Position numbers and translations under genes: made by a program. The notes beneath the pieces are model-generated. The model had not been told where the DNA came from and made no database searches. It was given only the letters and a program-made list of their open reading frames with translations. Shown piece after piece: positions 46,365 to 54,770 of a stretch of DNA of 64,000 bases (the first letter of the stretch is position 1; each line of letters starts with the position of its first letter). The stretch is from Streptomyces sp. XM4193 (GTDB lineage Bacteria > Actinomycetota > Actinomycetes > Streptomycetales > Streptomycetaceae), in contig NZ_JALLGK010000001.1 of assembly GCF_023072595.1 (NCBI RefSeq), forward strand, positions 868,001 to 932,000. The letters run 5' to 3'.

Positions 46365-47208
46365 TCACGAGCCGACCAACTCGGCTTGGATGCGCTGCGC
46401 GCGCGGCTGGCCGATCGAGTACGTATTGCGCAGGGTGTGAATCGACGGCGGCCGGCCGCCGTCGAGCAGCGTCGCGAAGTCGTCGCGGGCCGTGGCCGTC
46501 AGCTCGTCCTGGTCGTCGTGCGGGTGCGGCGTATCCCACGTACCCGAGCCCGTATCCGGGGCGGGTACGTCGTCGTCGGTCCGTTCGTGTTCGTCCTGGT
46601 CAGGGGTCGGATACACGGCCGGGTACGGGCGGGTGAGCGGCACCTCGTGAAAGCTCGCGCACGGGCCGAGGGCCGGCAGCACGGGCACCTCGTCGACCCG
46701 CGCGGGCGCCGGGTCGTCGCGGTGCACCTCGGCCGCCGGGTACGCCTCGGGTGCCGCGGATACGGCGGGCGCCGGTAGGTGCTCGCTGAGTCGGTGCACG
46801 CGCCACAGAACGAGCGGTGCGATAGCCGAGACGGCGACGACGAGCGGCACGTTCACCGGCAGTAGCCCGACCTCGACGAGGTGGCTTGCCCCGTTCACGG
46901 CGATCAGCACGGCGACGACGACCAGGACGTCACGGCGGGCGCGGAGTGCGGCGAGCGCGTACACGTCGAGGGAGACCGGGGCACCGGCTCGGACGCCGCG
47001 CAGCGCCTCGTCAGCCTGCGAGATGGGCGCAGGGGCGAGCGGCCCGCATCTTCGGCGGGAACGTCTCGGCGGCGGAACGCTGCTCGCGCAGGATGCTGGA
47101 TTCGGCGCGCAACCGGGCGCGCATCGCTGCGTCACCCCGCCCCGTACGCGCACCAGCGGTCCCGCCGGGAGGCAGCCACCTGATCGTCCGGACGAGTCGT
47201 GTACGCAC
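46365..47208 (-). pseudogene. Decayed SpdB/DUF2637-like transfer membrane protein
   Basis: The readable part (frame ending at 46365) has a membrane hairpin, VLVVVAVLIAVNGASHLVEV and LVVAVSAIAPLVLW, then a long acidic proline-rich region, and ends with a helix-turn-helix-like TLRNTYSIGQPRAQRIQ. That layout resembles DUF2637/SpdB spread proteins of actinomycete integrative elements. Upstream coding-like sequence (AESSILREQRSAAETFPPK, positions 47020-47120) is in a different frame, so there is probably a frameshift near 47030, and fewer helices remain than in intact proteins. Together with the integrase fragment it marks the remains of one element between 44563 and about 47210. Confidence 0.5.
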
Positions 47209-47240
47209 GGGGGCGGTGGTGCCAGTGGTGTCGGCGTGGG

Positions 47241-48062
47241 TCAGGGGGAGTTGGTGGGTGGGGTGGGGAGTTCGGCGACGAGGGTGTCGATGTCCTTGGC
47301 GGCCAGGGCGTCGCGGGCGGTGGTGGGCAGGCCGGCGTCGGTGACGATCGCGTCGAAGTCCTCCAGCTCGGCCACCCGGTACATGCCGAACGAGCCGTAC
47401 TTGGCGCTGCCGCCGACCAGTACGGTTCGGGCAGTGCCGGCCATGGCGGCCCGCTTGACCTCCACCTTGGCGGCGGACGGCGTGGTGACGCCGTGCCGCA
47501 GGTCCCAGGAGCTGGTGGAGACGAAGGCGATGTCCAGCGCGAGTTGGCCGAGGGTGGCCGCGGCGAGGCCGCCGACCGCGGAACGGTTCGCGGGCTCGAC
47601 CCGCCCGCCGGTGTGGATGACCTCCACCTCCGGTGTGGCCATCAAGGTGGCCGCGGCGGTGAAGTCGTTGGTGACCACGGTCATGCCGCGGCGCTTGACC
47701 AGGTGGGGGATCAGCGCCTGGCAGGTGGTGCCGGCGTCGAGGTAGACGGTGGTGTCGTCGTGCAGAAAGGTCGCCGCCAGCTCGGCGATGGCGAGCTTGG
47801 CCGGGGTGTCCATGGTGCTCTTGTCGGCGAGGCTCGGCTCGTGGTGGAGCTGGCCCGCGATGCGTACGCCGCCGGGCACCGAAACCGCCCTGCCCTGGCG
47901 TTCCAGGGCGGCGATGTCGCGACGGACCGTCATGTGCGAGACGTCGAGCAGCTCGGTGAGCTGCTGGACGCTCAGCACGGTGTGCTCGCGCAGCAGCGTG
48001 ACGAGCAACTCGCGGCGCTGGTCCGGGATGAGGGTGGCGCCGCGGCTGTCTTCGGGCGGCAT
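47241..48062 (-). CDS. DeoR/GlpR-family transcription regulator
   Basis: Sugar-metabolism repressor of 273 residues. The N-terminal helix-turn-helix is LSVQQLTELLDVSHMTVRRDI. The C-terminal DeoR sensor domain (about residues 85-255) has the phosphosugar-binding signatures YLDAGTT and VVTNDF, like ribose-5-phosphate isomerase-type folds. The effector is probably a phosphorylated intermediate of the acid-sugar pathway encoded next to it. ATG at 48062 has GGAGGAAG upstream. A short run of the hexamer GTGCGA (about 48073-48103) precedes it. The gene lies at the end of the GntP-kinase-aldolase cluster on the same strand as the permease. Confidence 0.9.
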   Translation of the reverse strand: MPPEDSRGATLIPDQRRELLVTLLREHTVLSVQQLTELLDVSHMTVRRDIAALERQGRAVSVPGGVRIAGQLHHEPSLADKSTMDTPAKLAIAELAATFLHDDTTVYLDAGTTCQALIPHLVKRRGMTVVTNDFTAAATLMATPEVEVIHTGGRVEPANRSAVGGLAAATLGQLALDIAFVSTSSWDLRHGVTTPSAAKVEVKRAAMAGTARTVLVGGSAKYGSFGMYRVAELEDFDAIVTDAGLPTTARDALAAKDIDTLVAELPTPPTNSP

Positions 48063-48240
48063 GCTTCCTCCAGTGCGAGTGCGAGTGCGAGTACGGGTGC
48101 GAGCGGGTGTCGGGGTGGGTGCTGCTCGGGGTGCGGAGTTGCGGACGGTGTGGGCCGGCCCGCTGCGCTCTCCGTCGGCCGGGTGGGTCGAAAGAGGGCG
48201 GCGGGCCGGCGAGTTCGCCCGATCGAGCGTCAGGACTTCG

Positions 48241-49602
48241 TCATATCAAGCCGAGAACGTACAGCACATAGACGATCGCGCCGCCGGTGACCCCGGAGAG
48301 GGCCGAGGCCACGCCGATCGAGCGGACGCCCTGGCCCACCGTCATGTTGGAGAGCGTGGTGGTGACCCAGAAGCCGGAGGAGTTGGCGTGCTTCATGATC
48401 TGGGCGCCGGTGCCGCAGGCGAGGTAGACGGCGAGCATCGAGACGCCGAGTCCTTCGGCGAGCGGCTCCATGATGGCCGCGGCGGTCATCACGCCGAGGA
48501 TGTTGGAGCCGGTGATGGTGCAGATCGCGGCGGCGACCAGGAACGGAACGATGATCGGGGAGAGCCCCCAGTCGCTGATCACGTCGGCGACCGATTCGGC
48601 GACCTCGGTGTCGCGGATGATCGCGGCCAGCGCACCGCCGACGCCGGTCAGGGCGACCGGCATGGCGGCGAGGCGCAGTCCCGCCTCGAAGAGGTCGTTG
48701 ACGGTCTCCTTGTCGCGCCAGCGCCCGCCGAACAGGGGCAGCGCGGCCAGGCAGCCGATGAAGAGCGCCAGCGTGGGGTTGCCGACGAAGGCGACGATCG
48801 AGCCGAAGACGTTGTCGATCTCCAGCATGTCGACGACGTAGGAGCTGATGATGATCAGCACGATCGGCAGCAGTACGGGCGTCAGGGACATCCACAGGGC
48901 GGGGAGCTTCTTCTTCTCCTCCGGCTCGGCGTCGGTGCCGCCGGACCCGCCGCCGCGGGTGAGGTGGGCGACCAGCTCGGGCTTGGGGTCCACATGCGTC
49001 TTGATGGTGAGCAGGTAGAGGGTGGCGACCAGGATGCTGGGGATGGCCACGGCCAGGCCCCAGAGCATCGCCTCGCCGAAGTCCACGCCGAGCATCGCCG
49101 AGGCGGCGAGCGGGCCGGGGCCGGGCGGCACGAGCGAGGTCATCACATAGGCGCCGATGTAGAGGATCGGGCCGAGTCGCATCATCGAGATGTTGGTGCG
49201 GTACGCGAGCGCGGAGACGACCGGGATGAGCATCACGACGGCGGTGTCCGCGATCAGCGGGATGCCGAGCACCATGGAGGCCAGGGCGACGGCCCACGGG
49301 GCGCGCTTGCTGGGGAAGAGGGTGAGGGCGCTGAGCGTGATGCGTTCCGCGGCGCCGCTCAGCTCCAGCATCTTGCCCAGCACACAGCCGAAGATGACCA
49401 GGAGGCCGACTTTCGCCAGGGTGCTGCCGAACGCCTCGGTGACCAACTCCATGGTCTTGGCGCCGCCGATGCCGAGGCAGAGGCCGAGGGTGACCACGAT
49501 GATGAAGAGCGTGGCGACCGGATGGACCTTGAATCTGGCGATCAGCAGCACCAGCACCGCGATCGCCACCGCGAACGCGATGAGTGTGTAGATGTCGGAC
49601 AT
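48241..49602 (-). CDS. GntP-family gluconate/acid-sugar permease
   Basis: Membrane transporter of 453 residues with about 12-14 hydrophobic segments. The N-terminal HPVATLFIIVVTLG and the conserved GSNILGVMTAAAI and HANSSGFWV regions are typical of GntP proteins, which carry gluconate-like acids with protons. A charged loop of about 25 residues (around 220) separates the two halves. With the acid-sugar kinase and decarboxylase nearby, the likely cargo is a four-carbon sugar acid such as threonate or erythronate (inference). ATG at 49602 has AGAGG upstream. Confidence 0.9.
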   Translation of the reverse strand: MSDIYTLIAFAVAIAVLVLLIARFKVHPVATLFIIVVTLGLCLGIGGAKTMELVTEAFGSTLAKVGLLVIFGCVLGKMLELSGAAERITLSALTLFPSKRAPWAVALASMVLGIPLIADTAVVMLIPVVSALAYRTNISMMRLGPILYIGAYVMTSLVPPGPGPLAASAMLGVDFGEAMLWGLAVAIPSILVATLYLLTIKTHVDPKPELVAHLTRGGGSGGTDAEPEEKKKLPALWMSLTPVLLPIVLIIISSYVVDMLEIDNVFGSIVAFVGNPTLALFIGCLAALPLFGGRWRDKETVNDLFEAGLRLAAMPVALTGVGGALAAIIRDTEVAESVADVISDWGLSPIIVPFLVAAAICTITGSNILGVMTAAAIMEPLAEGLGVSMLAVYLACGTGAQIMKHANSSGFWVTTTLSNMTVGQGVRSIGVASALSGVTGGAIVYVLYVLGLI

Positions 49603-49765
49603 GGCTTACCTCTCGGCGGTGCGGGACCGGGCCGGCCCGGTGGTGCGGGTGGGGCCGGAGTGGTGGTGCGTCATGGGCGGCGGCGTGGCCGTTGCCGATG
49701 GGCGCTGGTTCGGCGGTGGGTGAGGCGGTGGGGCGCTGACACGGTGTTGCCGGACGGGGGAGGGG

Positions 49766-49797
49766 CGTGCGGGGCCCGGGGGGCAGGGCCCCGCACG
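49766..49797 (-). terminator. 12-bp hairpin after the SAF-domain dehydrogenase gene
   Basis: Perfect arms 49766-49777 and 49786-49797 (CGTGCGGGGCCC and its complement). It starts 11 bases past the stop, so the permease gene downstream probably has its own promoter. Confidence 0.83.
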
Positions 49798-49808
49798 CGG
49801 TCGGTGGT

Positions 49809-51200
49809 TCAGGCGGCGGTGGTGTCCCGACCGGCCTGCCAGGCGGCGAGCAGTTCGGGGTCGACGTCGGCCAGATCGTCCAGGGTGATCAACGAGCCGT
49901 CGGCGATCTCGCGGGCGGTGGTGCTGCCCGCGACGAGATAGAAGGGTGCGGCGTCGGCCGGGACCGCGTCGGCGTCGCAGAGCACGGGGGCGACGCCGCG
50001 TACCTCGTGGTGGTGGCCGTAGAGGGTGAGCTCGGTGCCCGGGGCGAGATCGCCGTCCGCGCGACCGGCCAGCACCGCGTACTGGTGCGGCGTACGGGGT
50101 GAGACGGCGGCGCCCTCCACGACCGCGCGGCGCAGTGTGGCCGGCGTCTCCACGCCCATGGCGTGGTACGGGAGATAGAGGCAGCCGTAGCGGCCGTCCC
50201 GGCTGACCAGGTGGCCCTTGGCTCGGAGGGTCTCCCAGGTCTGCGCGTCGTGGGTGCGCACCACCGCGAAGACGCCACCGGCGAAGCTCGCCTCGTCGGG
50301 CAGGCGCAGCACGCTGAAGACGTCCAGCACACCGTCCCGTTCGCGGATGCCGCCGTGGTCGCGGTGGGCGTAGACGTCGGCGAGCTCGGAGACGCGGGCG
50401 ACGGGGTAGTGGAGTTCGGGGCGGTCGGCGGTGAAGCCGGTGGCGGAGGCGACCACGGCCATCTCGCAGTGGTCGGCCGCCGCGGAGCGCTTGAGGCCGC
50501 GAACCGCCTCGGCCCGGGCGGCGAGGGTGGCGCTGGGGTCGTCGCCGAGGCGCAGCAGGGCGCCGAGTTCGGGGGCGGCCACGGTGGTGTCCAGCTGGGA
50601 GACGGTGCCCTGCTCGGGGTCGTAGACCAGGTCGTACTCGCTGGACTTGCCGAGCGCGACGATGTCCAGGCCGAGGCCGGCCAGGCGCTCGTACCAGAGG
50701 ATCAGGTTCGCCGGCTGGTCGCCCTCGGCGGGGGTGTAGACGAGGCCGCGGTCGGCGGCGATGGCGGCGAGGCCGACGCCGGCCACCGAGTCGACCTCCT
50801 TGCTGACCATGGCGACGTGTCGGTCCTCCAGCAGCGCCTGGCGGGCGGCTCGGTAGCCGGCCGCGGGGCTTCCGGTGGCCTCGACCAGGATGTCGAAGTC
50901 GGCGCCCGAGAGCAGTGCGATGTCGGCGACCACGGCGATGCGGCCGGTGGCTGTCGCCTCGGCGACCTGCGCGGGCGTGCTCGCGGTGACCAGTGCGTCG
51001 GCCGGGTGCCCGAGATCGGCGGCGAGTGCGTGGACGCCGTCGGTGTCCCGGTCGCACAGGACGGTGGGGCGGATGTCGGCGGTGAGGCGGGTGGTCGCCA
51101 GCAGCGTACGGGCGAAACCGCCGCACGCGCCGGTGAGGGCGAAGGTGACCGTGCGGCCCTGCGGCGCGGTGCCCGCGGTGACGGGGTGAAGCGGAGTCAT
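49809..51200 (-). CDS. Homoserine-dehydrogenase-like oxidoreductase with C-terminal SAF domain (COG4091 type)
   Basis: Protein of 463 residues. An NAD(P)-binding Rossmann domain starts with TFALTGACGGFARTLL. The middle has EATGSPAAGYRAARQAL and VAMVSKEVDS, as in homoserine dehydrogenases. The C-terminal about 80 residues are a SAF domain (LAPGTELTLYGHHHEVRG), the module also found in altronate dehydratase and sialic acid synthase. The reaction is not established for the family. In this cluster it takes the place of the dehydrogenase that oxidises tetronate before phosphorylation in known DUF1537 pathways. ATG at 51200 has AAAGG upstream; an earlier start near 51236 is possible. It is divergent from the kinase gene. 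Confidence 0.85.
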   Translation of the reverse strand: MTPLHPVTAGTAPQGRTVTFALTGACGGFARTLLATTRLTADIRPTVLCDRDTDGVHALAADLGHPADALVTASTPAQVAEATATGRIAVVADIALLSGADFDILVEATGSPAAGYRAARQALLEDRHVAMVSKEVDSVAGVGLAAIAADRGLVYTPAEGDQPANLILWYERLAGLGLDIVALGKSSEYDLVYDPEQGTVSQLDTTVAAPELGALLRLGDDPSATLAARAEAVRGLKRSAAADHCEMAVVASATGFTADRPELHYPVARVSELADVYAHRDHGGIRERDGVLDVFSVLRLPDEASFAGGVFAVVRTHDAQTWETLRAKGHLVSRDGRYGCLYLPYHAMGVETPATLRRAVVEGAAVSPRTPHQYAVLAGRADGDLAPGTELTLYGHHHEVRGVAPVLCDADAVPADAAPFYLVAGSTTAREIADGSLITLDDLADVDPELLAAWQAGRDTTAA

Positions 51201-51260
51201 CAGGAGCCTTTCGACGGACTCGGTGCGGCGGACCATCACGGACGGCCTCGAAGCGGGAAC

Positions 51261-51306
51261 GTAACTTCGATTAACATCTGCGTCAACTGTAGTAACATAA
51301 ACTCAC
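51261..51306. promoter_or_regulatory. A+T-rich operator region with repeated TAAC half-sites
   Basis: The divergent gap 51201-51415 has a short A+T-rich stretch with TAAC at 51262, 51272 and 51293, the first two in the partly symmetric GTAACTTCGATTAAC. It is the best candidate binding site for the DeoR regulator and should control both the SAF dehydrogenase and the kinase gene. This is inferred; no footprint is known. Confidence 0.5.
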
Positions 51307-51415
51307 AGACTTGAGCGGCTGGGTCTACCGCGGTACGAGAGGTCCACTCCTCCGTGCACGCGACCGCGCACAGCCGTAGGACATGACAACTCTTCGTGAC
51401 GAGGACGGGTGACGC

Positions 51416-52681
51416 ATGGTCACATGGGGTGGAATCGCCGACGACTTCACCGGTGCCACCGACCTGGCCGGCAACTGGGTCGCACGCGGGCTCCGTACCG
51501 TGGTGACTCTCGGCGTCCCGGACGCCTCGGACCGGGCGGCGCTCGCCGACGTGGACGCGGTGGTGGTCGCGCTCAAGTCCAGGACCGCCCCGGCCGACAC
51601 GGCCGTCGGCGAATCGCTGGACGCACTGGAGGCGCTGCGCGGGCTCGGAGTCGAGCACATCCACCAGAAGTACTGCTCGACCTTCGACTCCACCGCGACG
51701 GGCAACATCGGCCCGGTCGCCGACGCGCTGATGGCGGCGCTCGGCACCGAACTCGCCGTGGTCGTGCCGTCGTTCCCCGCGACCGGGCGGACCGTCTACC
51801 GCGGGCATCTCTTCGTCGGCGACCAACTCCTCTCCGACAGCTCGATGCGCCACCACCCGCTGACCCCGATGACCCGCTCGGACCTGCCCGGTCTGCTCGG
51901 CCCGCAGACCGCGCACCGGGTCGCGGCGATCGGGCTGCCGGTCCTGCGAGCCGGGGCCGAGCGTCTGCGGGCCGAACTGGACCGGCTGCGCAGGCCGAAC
52001 GACCCGGTGCTGGTGGTGGTGGACGCCGTCGACGAGGACGACCTCGCGGTGATCGCCCGGGCCACCGCCGACCACCCGCTGGTGACCGGTGGCTCCGGGC
52101 TCGCCCTCGGGCTGCCGCCGGCCGCATCCGCCCACGAGGCGATGCCGGTGGAACCGGGCCACCCGCTGATCCTCGCGGGCAGCGCCTCCACCGCCACCCG
52201 GGCGCAGATCGCCCATGCCCGCCAAGCCGGCACACCCGCCCGGAAGTTGGACATCGACGCGCTGCGCGAGGACCCCGGCGCCGCCGTCGCCCGGCTGGTC
52301 GACGAGGTCACCGCGCACTGGGCGCAGGCACCCGACGCTCCGTTCCTCATCCACGCGGTGGAGAGCGCCGAGGACATCCGCCGGGAGACCCCGGAGGGTG
52401 CGCGCCCGGCGGGAGAACTCGTCGAAGAGGCGCTGGCCGAGTGCGCCCGGCGGCTCACCGCAGCCGGGGCACGCAGGCTGATCGTCGCCGGCGGCGAGAC
52501 CTCCGGCAGCGTGGTGCAGGCCCTCGGCGTACGCCGCCTGGAGCTCGGCCCGCCCCTGGCCCCCGGCGTCAGCTGGGCCCACGGCACCGCCGGTGACGGA
52601 CGCGCGTACAACCTCGCGCTGAAGTCGGGCAACTTCGGAGCCACCGACATCTTCACCGAGGGCTGGCGTGCTCTCGGCTGA
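51416..52681 (+). CDS. otnK: Four-carbon acid sugar kinase (OtnK, DUF1537)
   Basis: Kinase of 421 residues that phosphorylates a 3-oxo-tetronate-type acid sugar. The N-terminal signature GGIADDFTGATDLA and the C-terminal ATP-site motif VAGGETSGSVVQAL are the two hallmarks of the DUF1537 family; HQKYCSTFDSTATGNIGP lies between. ATG at 51416 with GAGGACGGG upstream. The gene is divergent from the SAF dehydrogenase and followed after 135 bases by the aldolase, so the kinase product most likely feeds the decarboxylating aldolase directly. Confidence 0.93.
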   Translation: MVTWGGIADDFTGATDLAGNWVARGLRTVVTLGVPDASDRAALADVDAVVVALKSRTAPADTAVGESLDALEALRGLGVEHIHQKYCSTFDSTATGNIGPVADALMAALGTELAVVVPSFPATGRTVYRGHLFVGDQLLSDSSMRHHPLTPMTRSDLPGLLGPQTAHRVAAIGLPVLRAGAERLRAELDRLRRPNDPVLVVVDAVDEDDLAVIARATADHPLVTGGSGLALGLPPAASAHEAMPVEPGHPLILAGSASTATRAQIAHARQAGTPARKLDIDALREDPGAAVARLVDEVTAHWAQAPDAPFLIHAVESAEDIRRETPEGARPAGELVEEALAECARRLTAAGARRLIVAGGETSGSVVQALGVRRLELGPPLAPGVSWAHGTAGDGRAYNLALKSGNFGATDIFTEGWRALG

Positions 52682-52816
52682 GAACAGACCGCCGCCGCGG
52701 GCCACTTCCCGCCGTCGGCGCCGCCGCGCCCCGTACCCCCTTGCGTCTCACGCACCTCACGCGCCTCTCCGTCGGGGTGCCCGAGAGGCCGAGCACCCCC
52801 ACCTAGGAGCCCGAAC

Positions 52817-53503
52817 ATGACCGACCCGCGCACCGAACTCGTGGCCGCGGGCCGCCGCCTGAGCGACGCCGGACTCAGCCCGGGCTCCTCCGGCAACCTC
52901 AGCGTGCGCATCGGCGACCGCATGTACCTCACGCCCACCGGCAGCGCCCTCGACGCACTGGATGCCGAGCAGCTCTCCGTGCTGGACGCCACCGCGGCGC
53001 CCGGCACCCCGCTGGACCGGGCCCATCTGGCGGGGCCGCGGCCCTCCAAGGAATTCCCGCTGCATCTGGCGCTCTACCGCCGCGACCCGGACGCCACCGC
53101 CGTCGTCCATCTGCACAGCGCCCACGCCGCTGCCCGCTCCTGCCTGCCCGCCTGGTCGGAGCAGAGTGCGGTACCGCCGCTGACCCCGTACTTCGTGATC
53201 CGGGTCGGTCAAGCGCCACTCATCCCGTACGCGCCACCCGGCGATCCGGACCAGGCGCAGGACCTGGAGGCGCTCGGCTTCCCCTTCCGGGCGGCGCTGC
53301 TCCAGAACCACGGGCCGGTGACCTGCGGCCGCGACATGGCGGAGGCGGTGGACGCTGCGGTCGAACTGGAGGAGACCAGCCGGTTGCTCCTCCTCCTCGG
53401 GGCGCAGCAGCCCCGGGTGCTGACGCCCGCGGAAGCGAGCGCGCTCGCCGAGCGGTACGGCACCCACTGGACGCCGTCGTCGGCCGAACCGCTCCAGGTG
53501 TGA
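52817..53503 (+). CDS. otnC: Class II aldolase/adducin-family decarboxylase (OtnC type)
   Basis: Zinc enzyme of 228 residues. The metal ligands are visible in VVHLHSAHA (two histidines) and LQNHGPV (third histidine). The catalytic glutamate is in SKEFPLH; SGNLSVR is the phosphate-binding loop. OtnC proteins decarboxylate 3-oxo-tetronate 4-phosphate to dihydroxyacetone phosphate, which would complete this pathway after the kinase. ATG at 52817 has TAGGAG upstream. Fuculose-1-phosphate aldolases share the fold, but the kinase neighbour favours OtnC. Confidence 0.9.
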   Translation: MTDPRTELVAAGRRLSDAGLSPGSSGNLSVRIGDRMYLTPTGSALDALDAEQLSVLDATAAPGTPLDRAHLAGPRPSKEFPLHLALYRRDPDATAVVHLHSAHAAARSCLPAWSEQSAVPPLTPYFVIRVGQAPLIPYAPPGDPDQAQDLEALGFPFRAALLQNHGPVTCGRDMAEAVDAAVELEETSRLLLLLGAQQPRVLTPAEASALAERYGTHWTPSSAEPLQV

Positions 53504-53648
53504 ACGGAGCCGGGCGGCCCGGGCGGTGGCCGGTCTGGCCGCGGGCCGGGCTGCCGGTCGGCTGTGCCGGGGTGTGCTGCCTGTGGGCGGAGTGATCTGT
53601 GCGGCCGGAACTGGCCTGTCGAGTGCGGAGCGGGAGGAGTAGCGGGAC

Positions 53649-54572
53649 GTGGGTGGAGTGGTCGCCGGGTTCGCGACGATCGCACTGATCGTCCTCGTCG
53701 GCTATGTCGCCGGCCGGCGCGAGGTGTTGGGGCCGGACGGCCCACGGGTGCTGTCGCGGCTCGCTTTCTCCATCGCCACCCCGGCGCTGCTGTTCACGGT
53801 GATGGTGGACGCCGAACTGTCGGACGTCTTCTCCGCGCCGCTGCTGGTCATCGCGCTCAGCACGATCGGCTGCGCGCTGCTCTTCCTGATACCTGCCGTC
53901 CTGCGTCGGTGGAGCGTCGGCTACTCCACGATGGGTGCGCTCTGCGCCAGCTACGTCAACGCGGGCAACCTCGGCATCCCCATCTCCTCCTACGTGCTGG
54001 GAGACCCGTCGCTGGTGGCGCCGGTGATGCTCTTCCAGATGCTGCTGGTCTCCCCGGCGGCCCTGACTGTCCTGGACCTCACCACCGCCGAGGGTGAACG
54101 CCCGGGAGTTCTGCGGCAGTTGACCACGCCGGTGCGCAACCCCGTGGTGGTCGGCTGCCTCGCCGGGGTCACGGTCAACGCCACCGGCCTGACCGTGCCC
54201 GGTCCGGTGCTGGAGCCGATTGCGCTGATCGGCGGGATCGCGGTCCCCGCCGTACTCCTGGCGTTCGGCATCTCGCTGAACGGCCGCACCGTACCCGCGC
54301 GTGGGCCGGACCGAGTGCCGGTGCTCCTTGCCGTACTGCTGAAATCCGCGGTCCAGCCGCTGCTGGCCTGGGCCATCGGGTACGGGCTGTTCGGCCTCAC
54401 CGGCTCTGCGCTCTTCACCGTCGTGGTGCTGGCAGCGCTGCCCTCCGCGCAGAACCTCTACACCTACGCGCAGCGCTACGACACCGCCATCACCCTCACG
54501 CGCGACGCCGTGCTGCTGTCCACCGTCCTGGCCGTGCCCGCCCTCGTCGTGGTGACCCTCCTGCTCAGCTGA
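53649..54572 (+). CDS. AEC (auxin efflux carrier)-family transporter
   Basis: Membrane carrier of 307 residues with ten hydrophobic segments in two inverted halves. The family sequences SYVNAGNLGIPISSYVLGD and ALPSAQNLYTYAQRY are both present, and they line the substrate path in this fold. Bacterial members move small organic acids such as malate or malonate. The gene lies 145 bases after the aldolase on the same strand and may export or import an acid linked to that pathway, but this is only inferred. GTG at 53649 has GGGAGGAG about ten bases upstream. Confidence 0.87.
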   Translation: MGGVVAGFATIALIVLVGYVAGRREVLGPDGPRVLSRLAFSIATPALLFTVMVDAELSDVFSAPLLVIALSTIGCALLFLIPAVLRRWSVGYSTMGALCASYVNAGNLGIPISSYVLGDPSLVAPVMLFQMLLVSPAALTVLDLTTAEGERPGVLRQLTTPVRNPVVVGCLAGVTVNATGLTVPGPVLEPIALIGGIAVPAVLLAFGISLNGRTVPARGPDRVPVLLAVLLKSAVQPLLAWAIGYGLFGLTGSALFTVVVLAALPSAQNLYTYAQRYDTAITLTRDAVLLSTVLAVPALVVVTLLLS

Positions 54573-54610
54573 CGCAGCCCCGGCAGCCGACGGGAGCGCC
54601 TCCGCGGGCG

Positions 54611-54664
54611 GGAACGACCCAGCGGACAGGAACGACCCAGTGGACAGGAACGACCCAGCGGTCG
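54611..54664. repeat. 18-bp tandem repeat, three copies
   Basis: Units of GGAACGACCCAGCGGACA start at 54611, 54629 and 54647, with one or two changes. It lies just after the AEC transporter stop and before the MerR-type promoter. Confidence 0.9.
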
Positions 54665-54719
54665 GGGACGGGTCGCGAACGCGCTGACCAGCAGGTTCGT
54701 CGTAACCGGAGGGTCGGGC

Positions 54720-54750
54720 TTGACCTTGACACGGTGCTAACGTCTCCACT
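54720..54750 (+). promoter_or_regulatory. MerR-type promoter/operator of the HEAT-MerR operon
   Basis: TTGACC at 54720-54725 and TCCACT at 54745-54750 stand 19 bases apart, the long spacing used by MerR regulators. The spacer holds an imperfect dyad, ACCTTGACAC (54724-54733) against GTGCTAACGT, with 7 of 10 positions symmetric. It lies about 20 bases before the first gene and is likely bound by the MerR protein of the same operon. Confidence 0.65.
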
Positions 54751-54770
54751 GGGCGTTGGAGGTGGTCCCG

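Noticed and set aside
44486..47300. Second attachment site (copy of the tRNA-Thr 3' end) at the right border of the element
   Set aside because: I looked for a repeat of the acceptor/T-arm sequence down to 47300 and saw none. The right end has probably been deleted.
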